A stretch of 64,000 bases of DNA. It comes from Strigamia acuminata. Lineage: Eukaryota; Arthropoda; Chilopoda; Geophilomorpha; Linotaeniidae. The stretch spans positions 15,380,491 to 15,444,490 of the forward strand of contig OX442317.1 in assembly GCA_949358305.1 (NCBI GenBank). Reading direction: 5' to 3'. Positions 20,176 through 31,980 of this stretch are shown here, piece after piece. Numbering within the stretch: position 1 is the first letter of the stretch; the number at the start of each line of letters is the position of its first letter. The position numbers were made by a program, and so were the translations under genes. The notes below the pieces were generated by a model, which was not told the DNA's origin, made no database searches, and saw nothing but the letters and a program-made list of their open reading frames with translations.

Positions 20176-21461
20176 TAAAAATCAACAAATAACCAAAATT
20201 GCCCTCAACACACCCCAACAACCTTCCACCACTCAAATTACACCGGAAAAAAACAAATTCAAACCGAAAAATCAACAAAGAATGCCAAAAAAAATATTGC
20301 AAACAAAGAGATAAGATCAATTCTCGAGGCAAATTCTCACCACAAAACAACGCATCGCCGCCGACATCAACTTTTTAAATTTGAGAAACTCGCGTTTTTA
20401 CGTGTACCGGTGCAGTACCGGGACCGCGGTACTTGTACTGCGGTATATATTTAAGTGTACAGTGCACAACACTACTGTTTATTTTTAATGATCCAATAAA
20501 TAAAATTTGAAACAAAGTTGAGTGGAATTGTACGTTTCTCGTATATTAAAGTTTTTATTTTTTAATTTTTTTTGTTCCATACTAGAATGGCGATTCGATA
20601 CTTTTGTAGCTCGAATTCACTGATATAAACGTGGTCGGTTTTCATCACGCGTCAATGCGCTCGTGCAATAGTATAGGCGCGCATGGCTTGATGCGCACAA
20701 AACTTGCAAAACTTGCACGGAATTTGGTCAATTTTTGACAAATTTCAGCAGATTTTTGCCTATATTTGACAAATTTCCACTGATTTTTGACAATATTTGA
20801 CCCAACAACTGCGCCACGTTCCAGGCGCCGGTTTAGGCATTTTAGACCCGTTTTAGACCGTTTTAGATGGCGAAAACGTTCTCTCCATCATTTTCTACCC
20901 CTGGGTGAGGTTTTCAGCGTTCATGATTGATGAAAAAGCTGTTTTCTAACTAGCTGTCCCATTGCTAGTTTTGGCGTCAGGTTTTAGCAACCTTCCGATC
21001 CGACTCTGTCGTCTGCACGACCTCCAAGACTGTTTTAGGGTTAATTTGAGTCAAATAATTCATTCTGGGGGTTGTTTTGGGTTTTTTACAAGTGTGTTTT
21101 TGTAGTTTTTATTGGTTTCAAACATTGTCAATTCTTTATACAAGTGTAACTTTCATTTCTCTGTATTTTGAGAACTTTGCATTGCAGCAAAGTTCATTTC
21201 TTGCCCCTTAATTATTGTGTAATTGTTGGTTTTGAAGCCCGTTTTTTAACAATAACTTTATTTGAAGTGCCTATTGTTTCAGGCACGTGCTTCCACGTGC
21301 CTTTTATTGTTGAGCAATTTCTTGGGCAGTTGCGCTCCTGTTGCTAGCATTGCCGCGCGTTCTCCGCGCGCGTACTCGCGTTTCGCATCACACACATTCG
21401 GATTCGATGGCCTATCGCGGCGGCACATTGTGTGGCATAGCGCGGCACGTTGCAATTGCTA
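20176..21461. repeat. Direct-repeat block, including an LTR-like segment
   Basis: 20762-21455 is repeated at 22447-23140 with an offset of 1685 bp and near identity. The stretch 20,806-21,050 resembles, reversed, the E LTR at 39,080-39,330: a GCGCC-rich motif, a 'cgtttt(a/c)gaccgtt' motif, then CTGTCGTCTGCA. An 8-bp stem with four-base loop, GGCACGTGCTTCCACGTGCC, lies near 21,280. 20,390-20,450 holds a GTACCGG-rich imperfect inverted repeat missing from the second copy. No gene is seen. Confidence 0.6.
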
Positions 21462-24400
21462 ATGCTACGGTCGACGGCGATTCGCATGCGCTATCCGCTG
21501 CATCAAACCCCAAATACCGATAAAAAATCGCTGAAAACACTAATCCCGACCCAAAAACCGCCAAAATTACCCTCAACACACGCAACAACCTTCCACCACT
21601 TAAATTACACCGGAAAAAAACAATTTCAAACCGAAAAATCAACAAAAAAGGCCAAAAAAATATTGCAAACAAAGAGAAAAGATCAATTATCGAGGCAAAT
21701 CCCCACCACAAAACAACGCATCGCCGGTATACACTTAAGCGTACAGTGCACAACACTACTGTTTATTTTCAATGATCCAATAAATAAAATTTGAAACAAA
21801 GTTGAGTGGAATTGTACGTTTCTTGTATATTAAAGTTTTTATTTTGTTTGTTTACACTTAATTTTTTTTTTCCATCATAGAATGGCGACTCGATACTTTT
21901 GTAGCTCGAATTCACTTCGTAAACGTGGTCGGTGTTCATCACGCGTCAATGCGCTCGTGCAATAGTATAGGCGCGCATACAATTTGATGCGCGCAAAACT
22001 TGCAAAACTTGCACGGAATTTGGGCAATTTTTGACAAATTTCAGCAGATTTTTGCCTGTATTTGACAAATTTCAGAAGATTTTTGCCTATATTTGACAAA
22101 TTTCAGAAGATTTCCTCAATCCTCAAACATTTGCTGAAATTTCTCATAAAATTTCTAAAATTAATTGAAATTTGTCTGAAATTTGTCTGGAATTTGTCAA
22201 ATATTGTCAAAAATCCGTGGAAATTTGTCAAATACTGGCAAAAATCCATGTAAATTTGTCAAAAATTGCCATAATTCGGTGCAAATTGTGTTAGATATTG
22301 GAAAAATTTATTTTAACGCTTCCAACGCGCCAGTAAATCGCGCGTGCACACGCATGGATTTTTCGTCATAGTTGGATGCGCGCAAACCTCACGTAACTTG
22401 CGCCAAAATTTGGCAATTTTTGACAAATTTCAGCAGATTTTTGCCAGTATTTGACAAATTTCCACTGATTTTTGACAATATTTGACCCAACAACTGCGCC
22501 ACGTTCCAGGCGCCGGTTTAGGCATTTTAGACCCGTTTTAGACCGTTTTAGATGGCGAAAACGTTCTCTCCATCATTTTCTACCCCTGGGTGAGGTTTTC
22601 AGCGTTCATGATTGATGAAAAAGCTGTTTTCTAACTAGCTGTCCCATTGCTAGTTTTGGCGTCAGGTTTTAGCAACCTTCCGATCCGACTCTGTCGTCTG
22701 CACGACCTCCAAGACTGTTTTAGGGTTAATTTGAGTCAAATAATTCATTCTGGGGGTTGTTTTGGGTTTTTTACAAGTGTGTTTTTGTAGTTTTTATTGG
22801 TTTCAAACATTGTCAATTCTTTATACAAGTGTAACTTTCATTTCTCTGTATTTTGAGAACTTTGCATTGCAGCAAAGTTCATTTCTTGCCCCTTAATTAT
22901 TGTGTAATTGTTGGTTTTCAAGCCCGTTTTTTAACAATAACTTTATTTGAAGTGCCTATTGTTTCAGGCACGTGCTTCCACGTGCCTTTTATTGTTGAGC
23001 AATTTCTTGGGCAGTTGCGCTCCTGTTGCTAGCATTGCCGCGCGTTCTCCGCGCGTGTACTCGCGCGTTTCGCATCACACACATTCGGGTTCGATGGCCT
23101 ATCGCGGCGGCACATTGTGTGGCATAGCGCGGCACGTTGCAATTACGTGACGTGGCACGTTGCTGTTACGTGACGCGATAGCCAGTATTTAAGCAGGGGA
23201 TTCCATCATCGTTTACACAAATGCGCATTGCAACGTGGAGGCGCATTCGAGTCCTTTTCCCAAGCGAAATCGTATTCGATTCGCTTTCGAATCGAATACG
23301 AGTTTTGTCCTTTTTCAACGCGAAATCGTATTCGATTCGCTTTCGAATCGTATACGAGATGGTCGATGATTTTTGTTTCCCGGACTTTGATTCGTATTCG
23401 AGTTGTTACGAGTTCGTATTTTGATCGTATTCGTATTCGAATCGAATTCGAATCGTATTCGAATCGAATACGAATCGAATTCGAGTCGTATTCGAGATGG
23501 TCGATGATTTCCACTCGCTCGTATACGCGTTGTATACGAGCTCGTATTTTGATCGTAATCGTAAACGAATCGTTTACAAGTCGTATACAAGTTGTATACG
23601 ACGTGTATACACCTCGTATACGAACGAAGTTTGGAAAATCCACCGGATACTTACTACGACATGAAAACACATAGTAGTCACATACGTCTTATTTGGAAAT
23701 TGTGTTTTCACAAACTTCGTTCGTATACGAGGTGTATACACGTCGTATACAACTTGTATACGACTTGTAAACGATTTGTTTACGATTACGATCAAAATAC
23801 GAGCTCGTATACAACGCGTATACGAGCGAGTGGAAATCATCGACCATCTCGAATACGACTCGAATTCGATTCGTATTCGATTCGAATACGATTCGAATTC
23901 GATTCGAATACGAATACGATCAAAATACGAACTCGTAACAACTCGAATACGAATCAAAGTCCGGGAAACAAAAATCATCGACCATCTCGTATACGATTCG
24001 AAAGCGAATCGAATACGATTTCGCGTTGAAAAAGGACAAAACTCGTATTCGATTCGAAAGCGAATCGAATACGATTTCGCTTGGGAAAAGGACTCGAATG
24101 CGCCTCCACGTTGCAATGCGCATTTGTGTAAACGATGATGGAATCCCCTGCTTAAATACTGGCTATCGCGTCACGTAACAGCAACGTGCCACGTCACGTA
24201 ATTGCAACGTGCCGCGCTATGCCACACAATGTGCCGCCGCGATAGGCCATCGAACCCGAATGTGTGTGATGCGAAACGCGCGAGTACACGCGCGGAGAAC
24301 GCGCGGCAATGCTAGCAACAGGAGCGCAACTGCCCAAGAAATTGCTCAACAATAAAAGGCACGTGGAAGCACGTGCCTGAAACAATAGGCACTTCAAATA

Positions 24401-25880
24401 AAGTTATTGTTAAAAAACGGGCTTGAAAACCAACAATTACACAATAATTAAGGGGCAAGAAATGAACTTTGCTGCAATGCAAAGTTCTCAAAATACAGAG
24501 AAATGAAAGTTACACTTGTATAAAGAATTGACAATGTTTGAAACCAATAAAAACTACAAAAACACACTTGTAAAAAACCCAAAACAACCCCCAGAATGAA
24601 TTATTTGACTCAAATTAACCCTAAAACAGTCTTGGAGGTCGTGCAGACGACAGAGTCGGATCGGAAGGTTGCTAAAACCTGACGCCAAAACTAGCAATGG
24701 GACAGCTAGTTAGAAAACAGCTTTTTCATCAATCATGAACGCTGAAAACCTCACCCAGGGGTAGAAAATGATGGAGAGAACGTTTTCGCCATCTAAAACG
24801 GTCTAAAACGGGTCTAAAATGCCTAAACCGGCGCCTGGAACGTGGCGCAGTTGTTGGGTCAAATATTGTCAAAAATCAGTGGAAATTTGTCAAATACTGG
24901 CAAAAATCTGCTGAAATTTGTCAAAAATTGCCAAATTTTGGCGCAAGTTACGTGAGGTTTGCGCGCATCCAACTATGACGAAAAATCCATGCGTGTGCAC
25001 GCGCGATTTACTGGCGCGTTGGAAGCGTTAAAATAAATTTTTCCAATATCTAACACAATTTGCACCGAATTATGGCAATTTTTGACAAATTTACATGGAT
25101 TTTTGCCAGTATTTGACAAATTTCCACGGATTTTTGACAATATTTGACAAATTCCAGACAAATTTCAGACAAATTTCAATTAATTTTAGAAATTTTATGA
25201 GAAATTTCAGCAAATGTTTGAGGATTGAGGAAATCTTCTGAAATTTGTCAAATATAGGCAAAAATCTTCTGAAATTTGTCAAATACAGGCAAAAATCTGC
25301 TGAAATTTGTCAAAAATTGCCCAAATTCCGTGCAAGTTTTGCAAGTTTTGCGCGCATCAAATCGTATGCGCGCCTATACTATTGCACGAGCGCATTGACG
25401 CGTGATGAACACCGACCACGTTTACGAAGTGAATTCGAGCTACAAAAGTATCGAGTCGCCATTCTATGATGGAAAAAAAAAATTAAGTGTAAACAAACAA
25501 AATAAAAACTTTAATATACAAGAAACGTACAATTCCACTCAACTTTGTTTCAAATTTTATTTATTGGATCATTGAAAATAAACAGTAGTGTTGTGCACTG
25601 TACGCTTAAGTGTATACCGGCGATGCGTTGTTTTGTGGTGGGGATTTGCCTCGATAATTGATCTTTTCTCTTTGTTTGCAATATTTTTTTGGCCTTTTTT
25701 GTTGATTTTTCGGTTTGAAATTGTTTTTTTCCGGTGTAATTTAAGTGGTGGAAGGTTGTTGGCGTGTGTTGAGGGTAATTTTGGCGGTTTTTGGGTCGGG
25801 ATTAGTGTTTTCTGCGATTTTTTATCGGTATTTGGGGTAACGCATGCGAATCGCCGTCGATGCGTCGACCGTAGCAAGTG
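21462..25880. repeat. 4.4-kb near-perfect palindrome centred near 23,672
   Basis: Arms of about 2.1-2.2 kb (about 21462-23632 and 23712-25880) are inverted copies separated by about 80 nt. They are not identical. For example, 21,985 reads 'gcgcatacaatttg' while the reversed right arm has 'gcgcatacgatttg', 23,775 differs in the AAACGA stretch, and the arm tips carry small indels. Each arm holds T-rich 'ttgacaaatttcagcagattttt' repeats, the LTR-like segment and the TCG-rich core. No protein gene is supported. Confidence 0.9.
23221..24123. repeat. Hairpin 2 core (short form of hairpin 1)
   Basis: Starts and ends with the ATGCGCATTG/CAATGCGCAT pair. It has only one to two copies of the 56-bp-type unit per arm, then the same TTCGAA and GTATAC stretches and the same roughly 80-nt loop as hairpin 1. 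It looks like the unexpanded version of hairpin 1. Confidence 0.8.
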
Positions 25881-26092
25881 TGGTTGAAGTGATTTCGTTC
25901 ATTCGTTATTTTAATGAAAATTAGGTATTTATTGTGACCACACGAGCACGTAGCAAGTGCGCGCGCAAGTTAAATGTGTAGAGGCCTGTGAGAAAATAAA
26001 ACGTGCGTGGAAGCGGCGTAAATATTCTTTGGTGACTGCCATGGGTTTGTGCTTTGTCGTGGGCGCGATATGTCTGCGATATATATATGCGT
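25881..26092. other. Non-repetitive spacer right of the palindrome
   Basis: About 210 bp with CpG-rich stretches and ATATAT runs. I see no gene. It ends with the left copy of the 8-bp MITE target duplication at 26085-26092. Confidence 0.5.
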
Positions 26093-26484
26093 TAGGGATG
26101 AGAACGGGACCAATTTTCGGGTCCCGACCCGTCCCGGGTCCATTACGTTAGCGTAATACGCGCGTATGATTGCATAATTGAAATAAATCAGTATTAAGCC
26201 TAATATTAGGCCTAATAATGCTAAAATAAAGTAAAGAAACAACAATATTTTGGTCATACAGTGTAATTTACTTTTAATAATGAGTTTGTTGTTGTTGTTT
26301 ATTTACTTTATTTTAGCATTATCAGGCTCAATATTAGGCTTAATAGTGATAAATAACAACTGGAATTAGAAAATTGTCTCCGCCTCGCAGTACGAATTTA
26401 GCAACTGTAATCCCGTCCCGTCCCGTATCCGCATAGGGCAAACATTACCAGTCCAGTCCCTATCCCGGTCTGTTCTTATCCCTA
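26093..26484. mobile_element. hAT-type MITE
   Basis: 392 bp with imperfect terminal inverted repeats (TAGGGATGAGAACGG against TAGGGATAAGAACAG) and an exact 8-bp target duplication ATATGCGT (26085-26092 and 26485-26492). The interior is largely self-complementary (GGCCTAATAATGCTAAAATA and its inverse). 8-bp duplications with YAGGG ends are the hAT signature. No transposase. Confidence 0.9.
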
Positions 26485-26492
26485 ATATGCGT

Positions 26493-27129
26493 GATGTAGC
26501 GCGTTTGCGCGCGCGATCTAGTGCGTTTGAGCGCGCGATGTAGCACCTTGAGCGTGTCCAAATGTGTACAGGTGCTCAAAAGATGTGCGAGGGCTTCACG
26601 TGCATACACGAAGCATAAACGTGAAGAAAACAGCAGAAGCAGTTGTGTGTGATATTTATAAAACCACATCACACAAGGGAATACTACTAATGATACAAAA
26701 AGCAATAAACTTTATGAATATTGAAATAAACTTACAAAATGGTGGAAAAAACATGGCGTACTGCCTTGAATATATGCCGGGATGTTATCAATCTTCCGGG
26801 CCCCATGTGTGTTTGATTTTAGTCCTAATTTTGGTGTATTTTTTTTTTTTTTGCCTTGGTTTTTCTCGTTTCTTGGAGAGTGCTGAGGCATGCCGAGGTG
26901 TTCTCGGGCGTGTGCGCCTGTTGAAGATCGAGCGTTTCATATTTTGTGTTTAATAAGCCTACCGTGGTGCCTCGAGCGTTTATTAATTTCTCCACTCGAG
27001 GCACTTCACTAACACCTCCCCGGTGTTTAAACGAGTAGCGGCGCTTATTTGACCCCGGTGTTTACTGTTTAAAATTGTCGTGTGTTTTCAAAGTTCTTAA
27101 TTTGTTTAAAAGCAAACAAAATGGATATT
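26493..27129. other. Unassigned DNA after the MITE
   Basis: Contains tandem 'gcgcgcgatgtagc' variants at 26,490-26,550. Near 26,760 and 26,960 are degenerate forms of the GCCTCGAATAAACGCC motif that becomes frequent further right. A 129-codon ORF (26564-26953) has no recognisable features. No gene supported. Confidence 0.5.
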
Positions 27130-27310
27130 TGTTAATTTTTATTTGATTTTATCAATTTCTATTGGTTTCTTGCTGATTTTTAATCGGTTTTTCTCTATTT
27201 GTGACAATTTTTGCCAATTTTAATCGTTATTTGTCATTCTGAATTGATTATTGTCCGATTTCAGTCGATTTTTGTTGATTTTTAATCATGTTTGTTCGTT
27301 TTTAATCAAT
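27130..27310. repeat. Outer arm of the inverted structure (right)
   Basis: T-rich complement of 19930-20175, with matching order of the 'attgattattgtccgatttcagtcg' stretches. The MITE and other sequence separate it from the palindrome arm. Confidence 0.65.
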
Positions 27311-30300
27311 TTTTGTCCCATGCCTTACGATCAGTTCGAATAATTGACACCATACTGTGCTGTTACTCGTATTCAAGATGGCGTCGCAAACTCAAGGCCG
27401 AATTCCGCTGATTTCATTTATTGCGACTGTTTGCGCTCCATACGTGTGAAAAGGATTATGGGAAAAATCCTCAATGCAGGCCATTTTGGTGTTAAATGAG
27501 CGAGGAAGGCAGGAGATGAGAAAAATTTGTAAAATTTCAAAAAAAAGCTAAACAATCAAAATTTACATGAAGATCAATATTTCTGGCTCGAAATGCATGT
27601 ATCAGCAATTTCGGGATATTTTCGGGGTGAAATTGACTCGTTCGGAACACTGGGAAGGAACCCCACCCCGCATTCCCCATGCGTCGGCGCGCGCGTAGAC
27701 GAAAATTCAAATCCAGGTGTTCAGACGGCCCCACGTTATTTTCGGGTTCCAAGTTGGGTTTCACAAATGTACCGTATTGCCTCGAATAAACGCCGGGACG
27801 TTTATTAAACTTCTCGTGTGTGTTTAATTTTGATCCGCATTTAACTGTTTTTTTTTTCACCGAAAGTTACTTCATTTTTTATTAACATGGAAAAAGAATG
27901 AACCTTTACAAAATACTAATAATAACGTTATAATAAGCAGTTACAATTGAAATTAAAACAACATTTTTTTTTTAATTAGAAACCAAAGCAGAATCATCCC
28001 TAAATTCTGACACGGCGTTGTCAAACAAACAGTTGGCGCCAAAACGAGAAATTAGGCAACAAAACATTTTGAATGCTACAAAAACACATTAAATAACCAT
28101 AAAACAAATAAAAATAAATACAACAGCTAAACCAAATTGTAATAAACAAGACAGCAAAGTGTGGGAGTGAGTGACAACGCCAAAAAAACGCCCGAAAACG
28201 CCCCAAGAACGCACCAAAACGCCCCAAGAACGCACCAAAACGCCAGATAACCGTGCAACTTGAGGCAAAAAACATGCGAACATAATTTTTTGCTTTGAGT
28301 GGCACGATTTTCAGGCTTTTTGGAGCATTTTGAAGCGTTTTGGGGCGTTTTAGAACGTTTTTGCTTATTTTTTAGCATTCTCATGCGAGCTCGCGCGTGC
28401 AGGCGAGAAAAAAACAAACTTATTTCTTCAAGAGTTAAAAAAAAAATAACCCTAACCAGGAAATTACTGTAAAAACAACGGCTTGCCTCGAATAAACGCC
28501 GGGGCGTTTACTAATTTTCAAGACTGGAAGTGAGGCGAGATGTTGTTTGCTTTATTTGTTAAAACAAATTAGGCGTCACTAATTCACCTGTATTAGGGTT
28601 TCGGTTCTGAGAAACCGGACGAGGAGTCACAATAACGGGACACGGGAAATTTCAAAACTTACCGGTTCCGTCAAAACGCCATTGAAACGTTACATTTTTA
28701 TAGCGTGTCAATGATAAAAATGGTCATTTTGGATGAAAAACGGCCATTTTGGATGAAAAATGGCCATTTTTACTATAAAAAATGGCTGAAAATGGCCATT
28801 TTTACTATGACAAATGGCTGAAAATGGCCATTTTAATAAAAAAAGGCCATTTTTACTTCGAAAATTGGCTAAAAATGGCCACTTGAGTGAGTGACAACGC
28901 CAAAAAACGCGTGCAAACGCCTGCGAACGCCCCAAAACGCCCCAAAACGCCAGATGACAATGCAACTTGAGGCATAAAACTTGAAAACACAATTTTAAAC
29001 GTCACAAAAGTTGAAACAAAGATGAAAAATTAATTTTTTGCCTCAAGTTGCGCGATTTTCAGGTCTTTTGGAGTGTTTTTGAGCATTTTTTGGCGTTCTC
29101 AGCGGCGTGTTTGCCTCAAATAAACGCCGGTTTAAACAAAAAATGACGTCATTTTTGGTTTAAAATTGAAGTAAAACACAAAATATTTTAGTTTTTAAAT
29201 GCAACTGGTCTAAATTTTGTCAAATGTTGTCATACTTCTTGAAAGTCATCATTTATTGATAAAAAATTTGAAAATTTACCTAATTGTAGCATGTATTTGT
29301 GGTTAGTTTTGATTTGAATTCAAACTGTAATTTTTTGCTTCGAGTTGCGCGATTTTCAGGCGTTTTGGGGCGTTTTTGAGCTTTTTTTGGCGTCCTCAGG
29401 CGAGCTCGCGCGTGCACGTCACAAGTAACCCTAATCAGGAAAGAACCTACAAAAACTATGGCTTGCCTCGCATAAACGCCGGGGCGTTTATTCATTTTCA
29501 AAAAGACAAATGAAATGGATAAATAAAGAAATTAGCGGGGAAATCCAACATGGCGCCCACTTCAAATCCGCTAGAGCGGCAAAACACGACATTTGAATTT
29601 CAACACAAGAATAAAATCAAGAATACACACTGTATTGAATAAAATAACATTAGGAAATGTAATTTCCTACAACAAAAGCACTATTTATTAAAAGAACACT
29701 TGAAAATAATCGTTTGCCGAACGGAATGAACTCGGTCAGCAGCGCACAAGTGCGTACCGACAACAAACGCTCGAAACGACAAAACGACCGTTCCGGGACA
29801 AAAATAAAGCAAACCAATCGACAGATCACCCCCAAATTAGTCTAAATCAATTCTAAAACCTATCCATAACACAAGAATAAGGTCCAAACAAAAGGTTAGA
29901 AGTTTGAACACAACCGAACTAGATTAAGAAATATGACGTCACGCGTCTTACGCAAGTGATCTGTAAATCGACGGATGCACTAAAAATCATCCAAAATCAC
30001 ACAAAATGAGCAAGAATTAAAGAAATAAGACACAGAGAAGTAATAAAACTTTAAATAGCAATGAATAAAGATAATATCAATATCATAGACACTAAAATTC
30101 ATGAAAACACTGTAACTTTTAATAAATCACAAAAAATGAAAGTTTAATATGTAAAAATATCTAAAAAGCTGAAATTCAAGAAAAGCAAAAATTAAAGACA
30201 CTTTGTTAACTTTAATTAAGACAATAAATGACATAAAATCCGGACACAACAATTATTCCATTTTGGATGAAAAACGGCCCTTTTGGATGAAAAACGGCCA

Positions 30301-31980
30301 TTTTGGATGAAAAACGGCTAAAAATGACCATTTTTCTATGAAAAATGGGTAAAAATGGCTAAAAATGGCTATTTGATTGAATGACAACGCCAAAAAACGC
30401 CCAAGAACGCCCGCAAATGCCTAAAAATGCCTAAAAACGCCCCAAAACGCAAAATGACAATGCAACTTGAGGCAAAAAACATGAGAACACAATTGTAAAC
30501 GTTACAAAAGTTGAAACAAAAATAAACAATTAATGTTTTGCCTCGAGTTGCACGATTTTCAGGCGTTTTGGAGTATTTTTTGGCGTTCTCAGGCGTACTC
30601 GCGCGTACACGTCACTGCCGAGTAAAAAAAACATACTTATTTCTTCAAGAGTTAAAAAGGAAGTAACCCTAATCAGGAAAAAAAATGCAAAAACAATGGC
30701 TTGCCTCGAACAAACGCCAGAAGTGAGGCGAGATGTTGTTTGCTTTATTTATTAAATCAAATTAGGCGTTGCTAATTCACCTGTATCTCTTAGTTCGACG
30801 TAAGAACACGCGCTTTTTTTAAAATGAAAGCCCAAGTTGGGTTTCATAAACGTACCGTATTGCCTTGAATAAAAGCCGGGGTGTTTATTAATTTTTAAGA
30901 CCAGAAACGAGGCGAGATCACGACTCAAGATTAAGCGAGAAGAAATAAACGTGTTTCTTCTAAAGGAAGTAACCCTAATCAGGAAAAACTTACATAAACA
31001 ATGGTTTGCCTTGAATAAACGCCGGGGCGTTTATAAATTTTCAAGACGGGAGGCAAGGTGAGATGATGATGCGGTGCGACGCGAATAAAAGCCCAAGTTG
31101 GGTGTTGCCTCGAATAAACGCCGGGGCGTTTATTAATTTTCAAAACCGGAAATGAGGCGAGATCAAAACGCCATTGAAACGTTACATTTTAATAACGTTT
31201 CAACGATAAAAACGGCCATTTTTGATTAAAAAAACGACTAAAAATGGCCATTTTACTATAAAAACGGTGAAAAAAAAACATTTTTACTCTGAAAAATGGC
31301 TAAAAATGGCCATTTTGACGAAAAACGGCCATTTTTACTACGGAAAATGCTAAAATTGGCCACTTGAGTGAGTGACAACGCCAAAAAACGCCTGCGAACG
31401 CCTGCGAACACATAAAAACACTCCAAAACGCCAGATGACAATGCAACTTGAGGCAAAAAACATGAGAACACAATTTTAAACGTCACAAAAGTTGAAATAA
31501 AGATGAAAAATTAATGTTTTGCCTCGAGTTGCGCGATTTTCAGGCGTTTTTGAGCGTTTTTTAGCATTTTTTGGCGTTCTCAGGCGTGCTCGTGTGTACA
31601 CGTCACTGCCGAAGAAAAAAACAAACTTATTTCTTTTAGTTAAAATGTATTTCAAGCTTTAACAGGGGTTTAAACAGAAAATGACATCATTTTTAGTTTA
31701 AAATTGAAGTAAAACACAAAATATTTTAGTTTTTGAATGCAACTGATCCACGTTATGTCAAATGTTTCCATTACTTCTTGAAAGCCAAAAAATTTGAAAA
31801 TTTAGCTAATTTCAGCATGTATTTGTAGCTAGTTTTGATTTGAATACACACTGTAATGTTTTGCCTCGAGTTGCGCGATTTTCAGGCGTTTTGGGACGTT
31901 TTGGAGCAAAAAAAACAAACTTAATTCTTCAAGAGTTAAAAAGGAAGTAATCCTAATCAGGAAAAGCCCACAAAAAACAA
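27311..31980. repeat. Composite foldback units with palindromic AATAAACGCC motif
   Basis: Three repeated modules. (1) The self-complementary motif AATAAACGCC-GG-GGCGTTTATT and variants at about 27,785, 28,490, 29,115, 29,470, 30,705, 30,865, 31,015 and 31,110, usually preceded by TAACCCTAATCAGGAAAA. (2) 'gacaacgccaaaaaacgc...gcaacttgaggcaaaaaac' facing its inverse 'ttttgcctcgagttgcgcgattttcaggcg', at 28,160-28,400, 28,885-29,110, 30,380-30,620 and 31,365-31,610. (3) AAAATGGCCATTTTT-type blocks at 28,720-28,880, 30,255-30,370 and 31,210-31,350. No protein gene; 29,520-30,240 is AT-rich single-copy-looking DNA. Confidence 0.75.

Noticed and set aside
23206-24138. ORFs of 120-180 codons in hairpin 2, present on both strands
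   Set aside because: Mirror images of the palindrome arms; identical peptides appear on opposite strands because the DNA is self-complementary.
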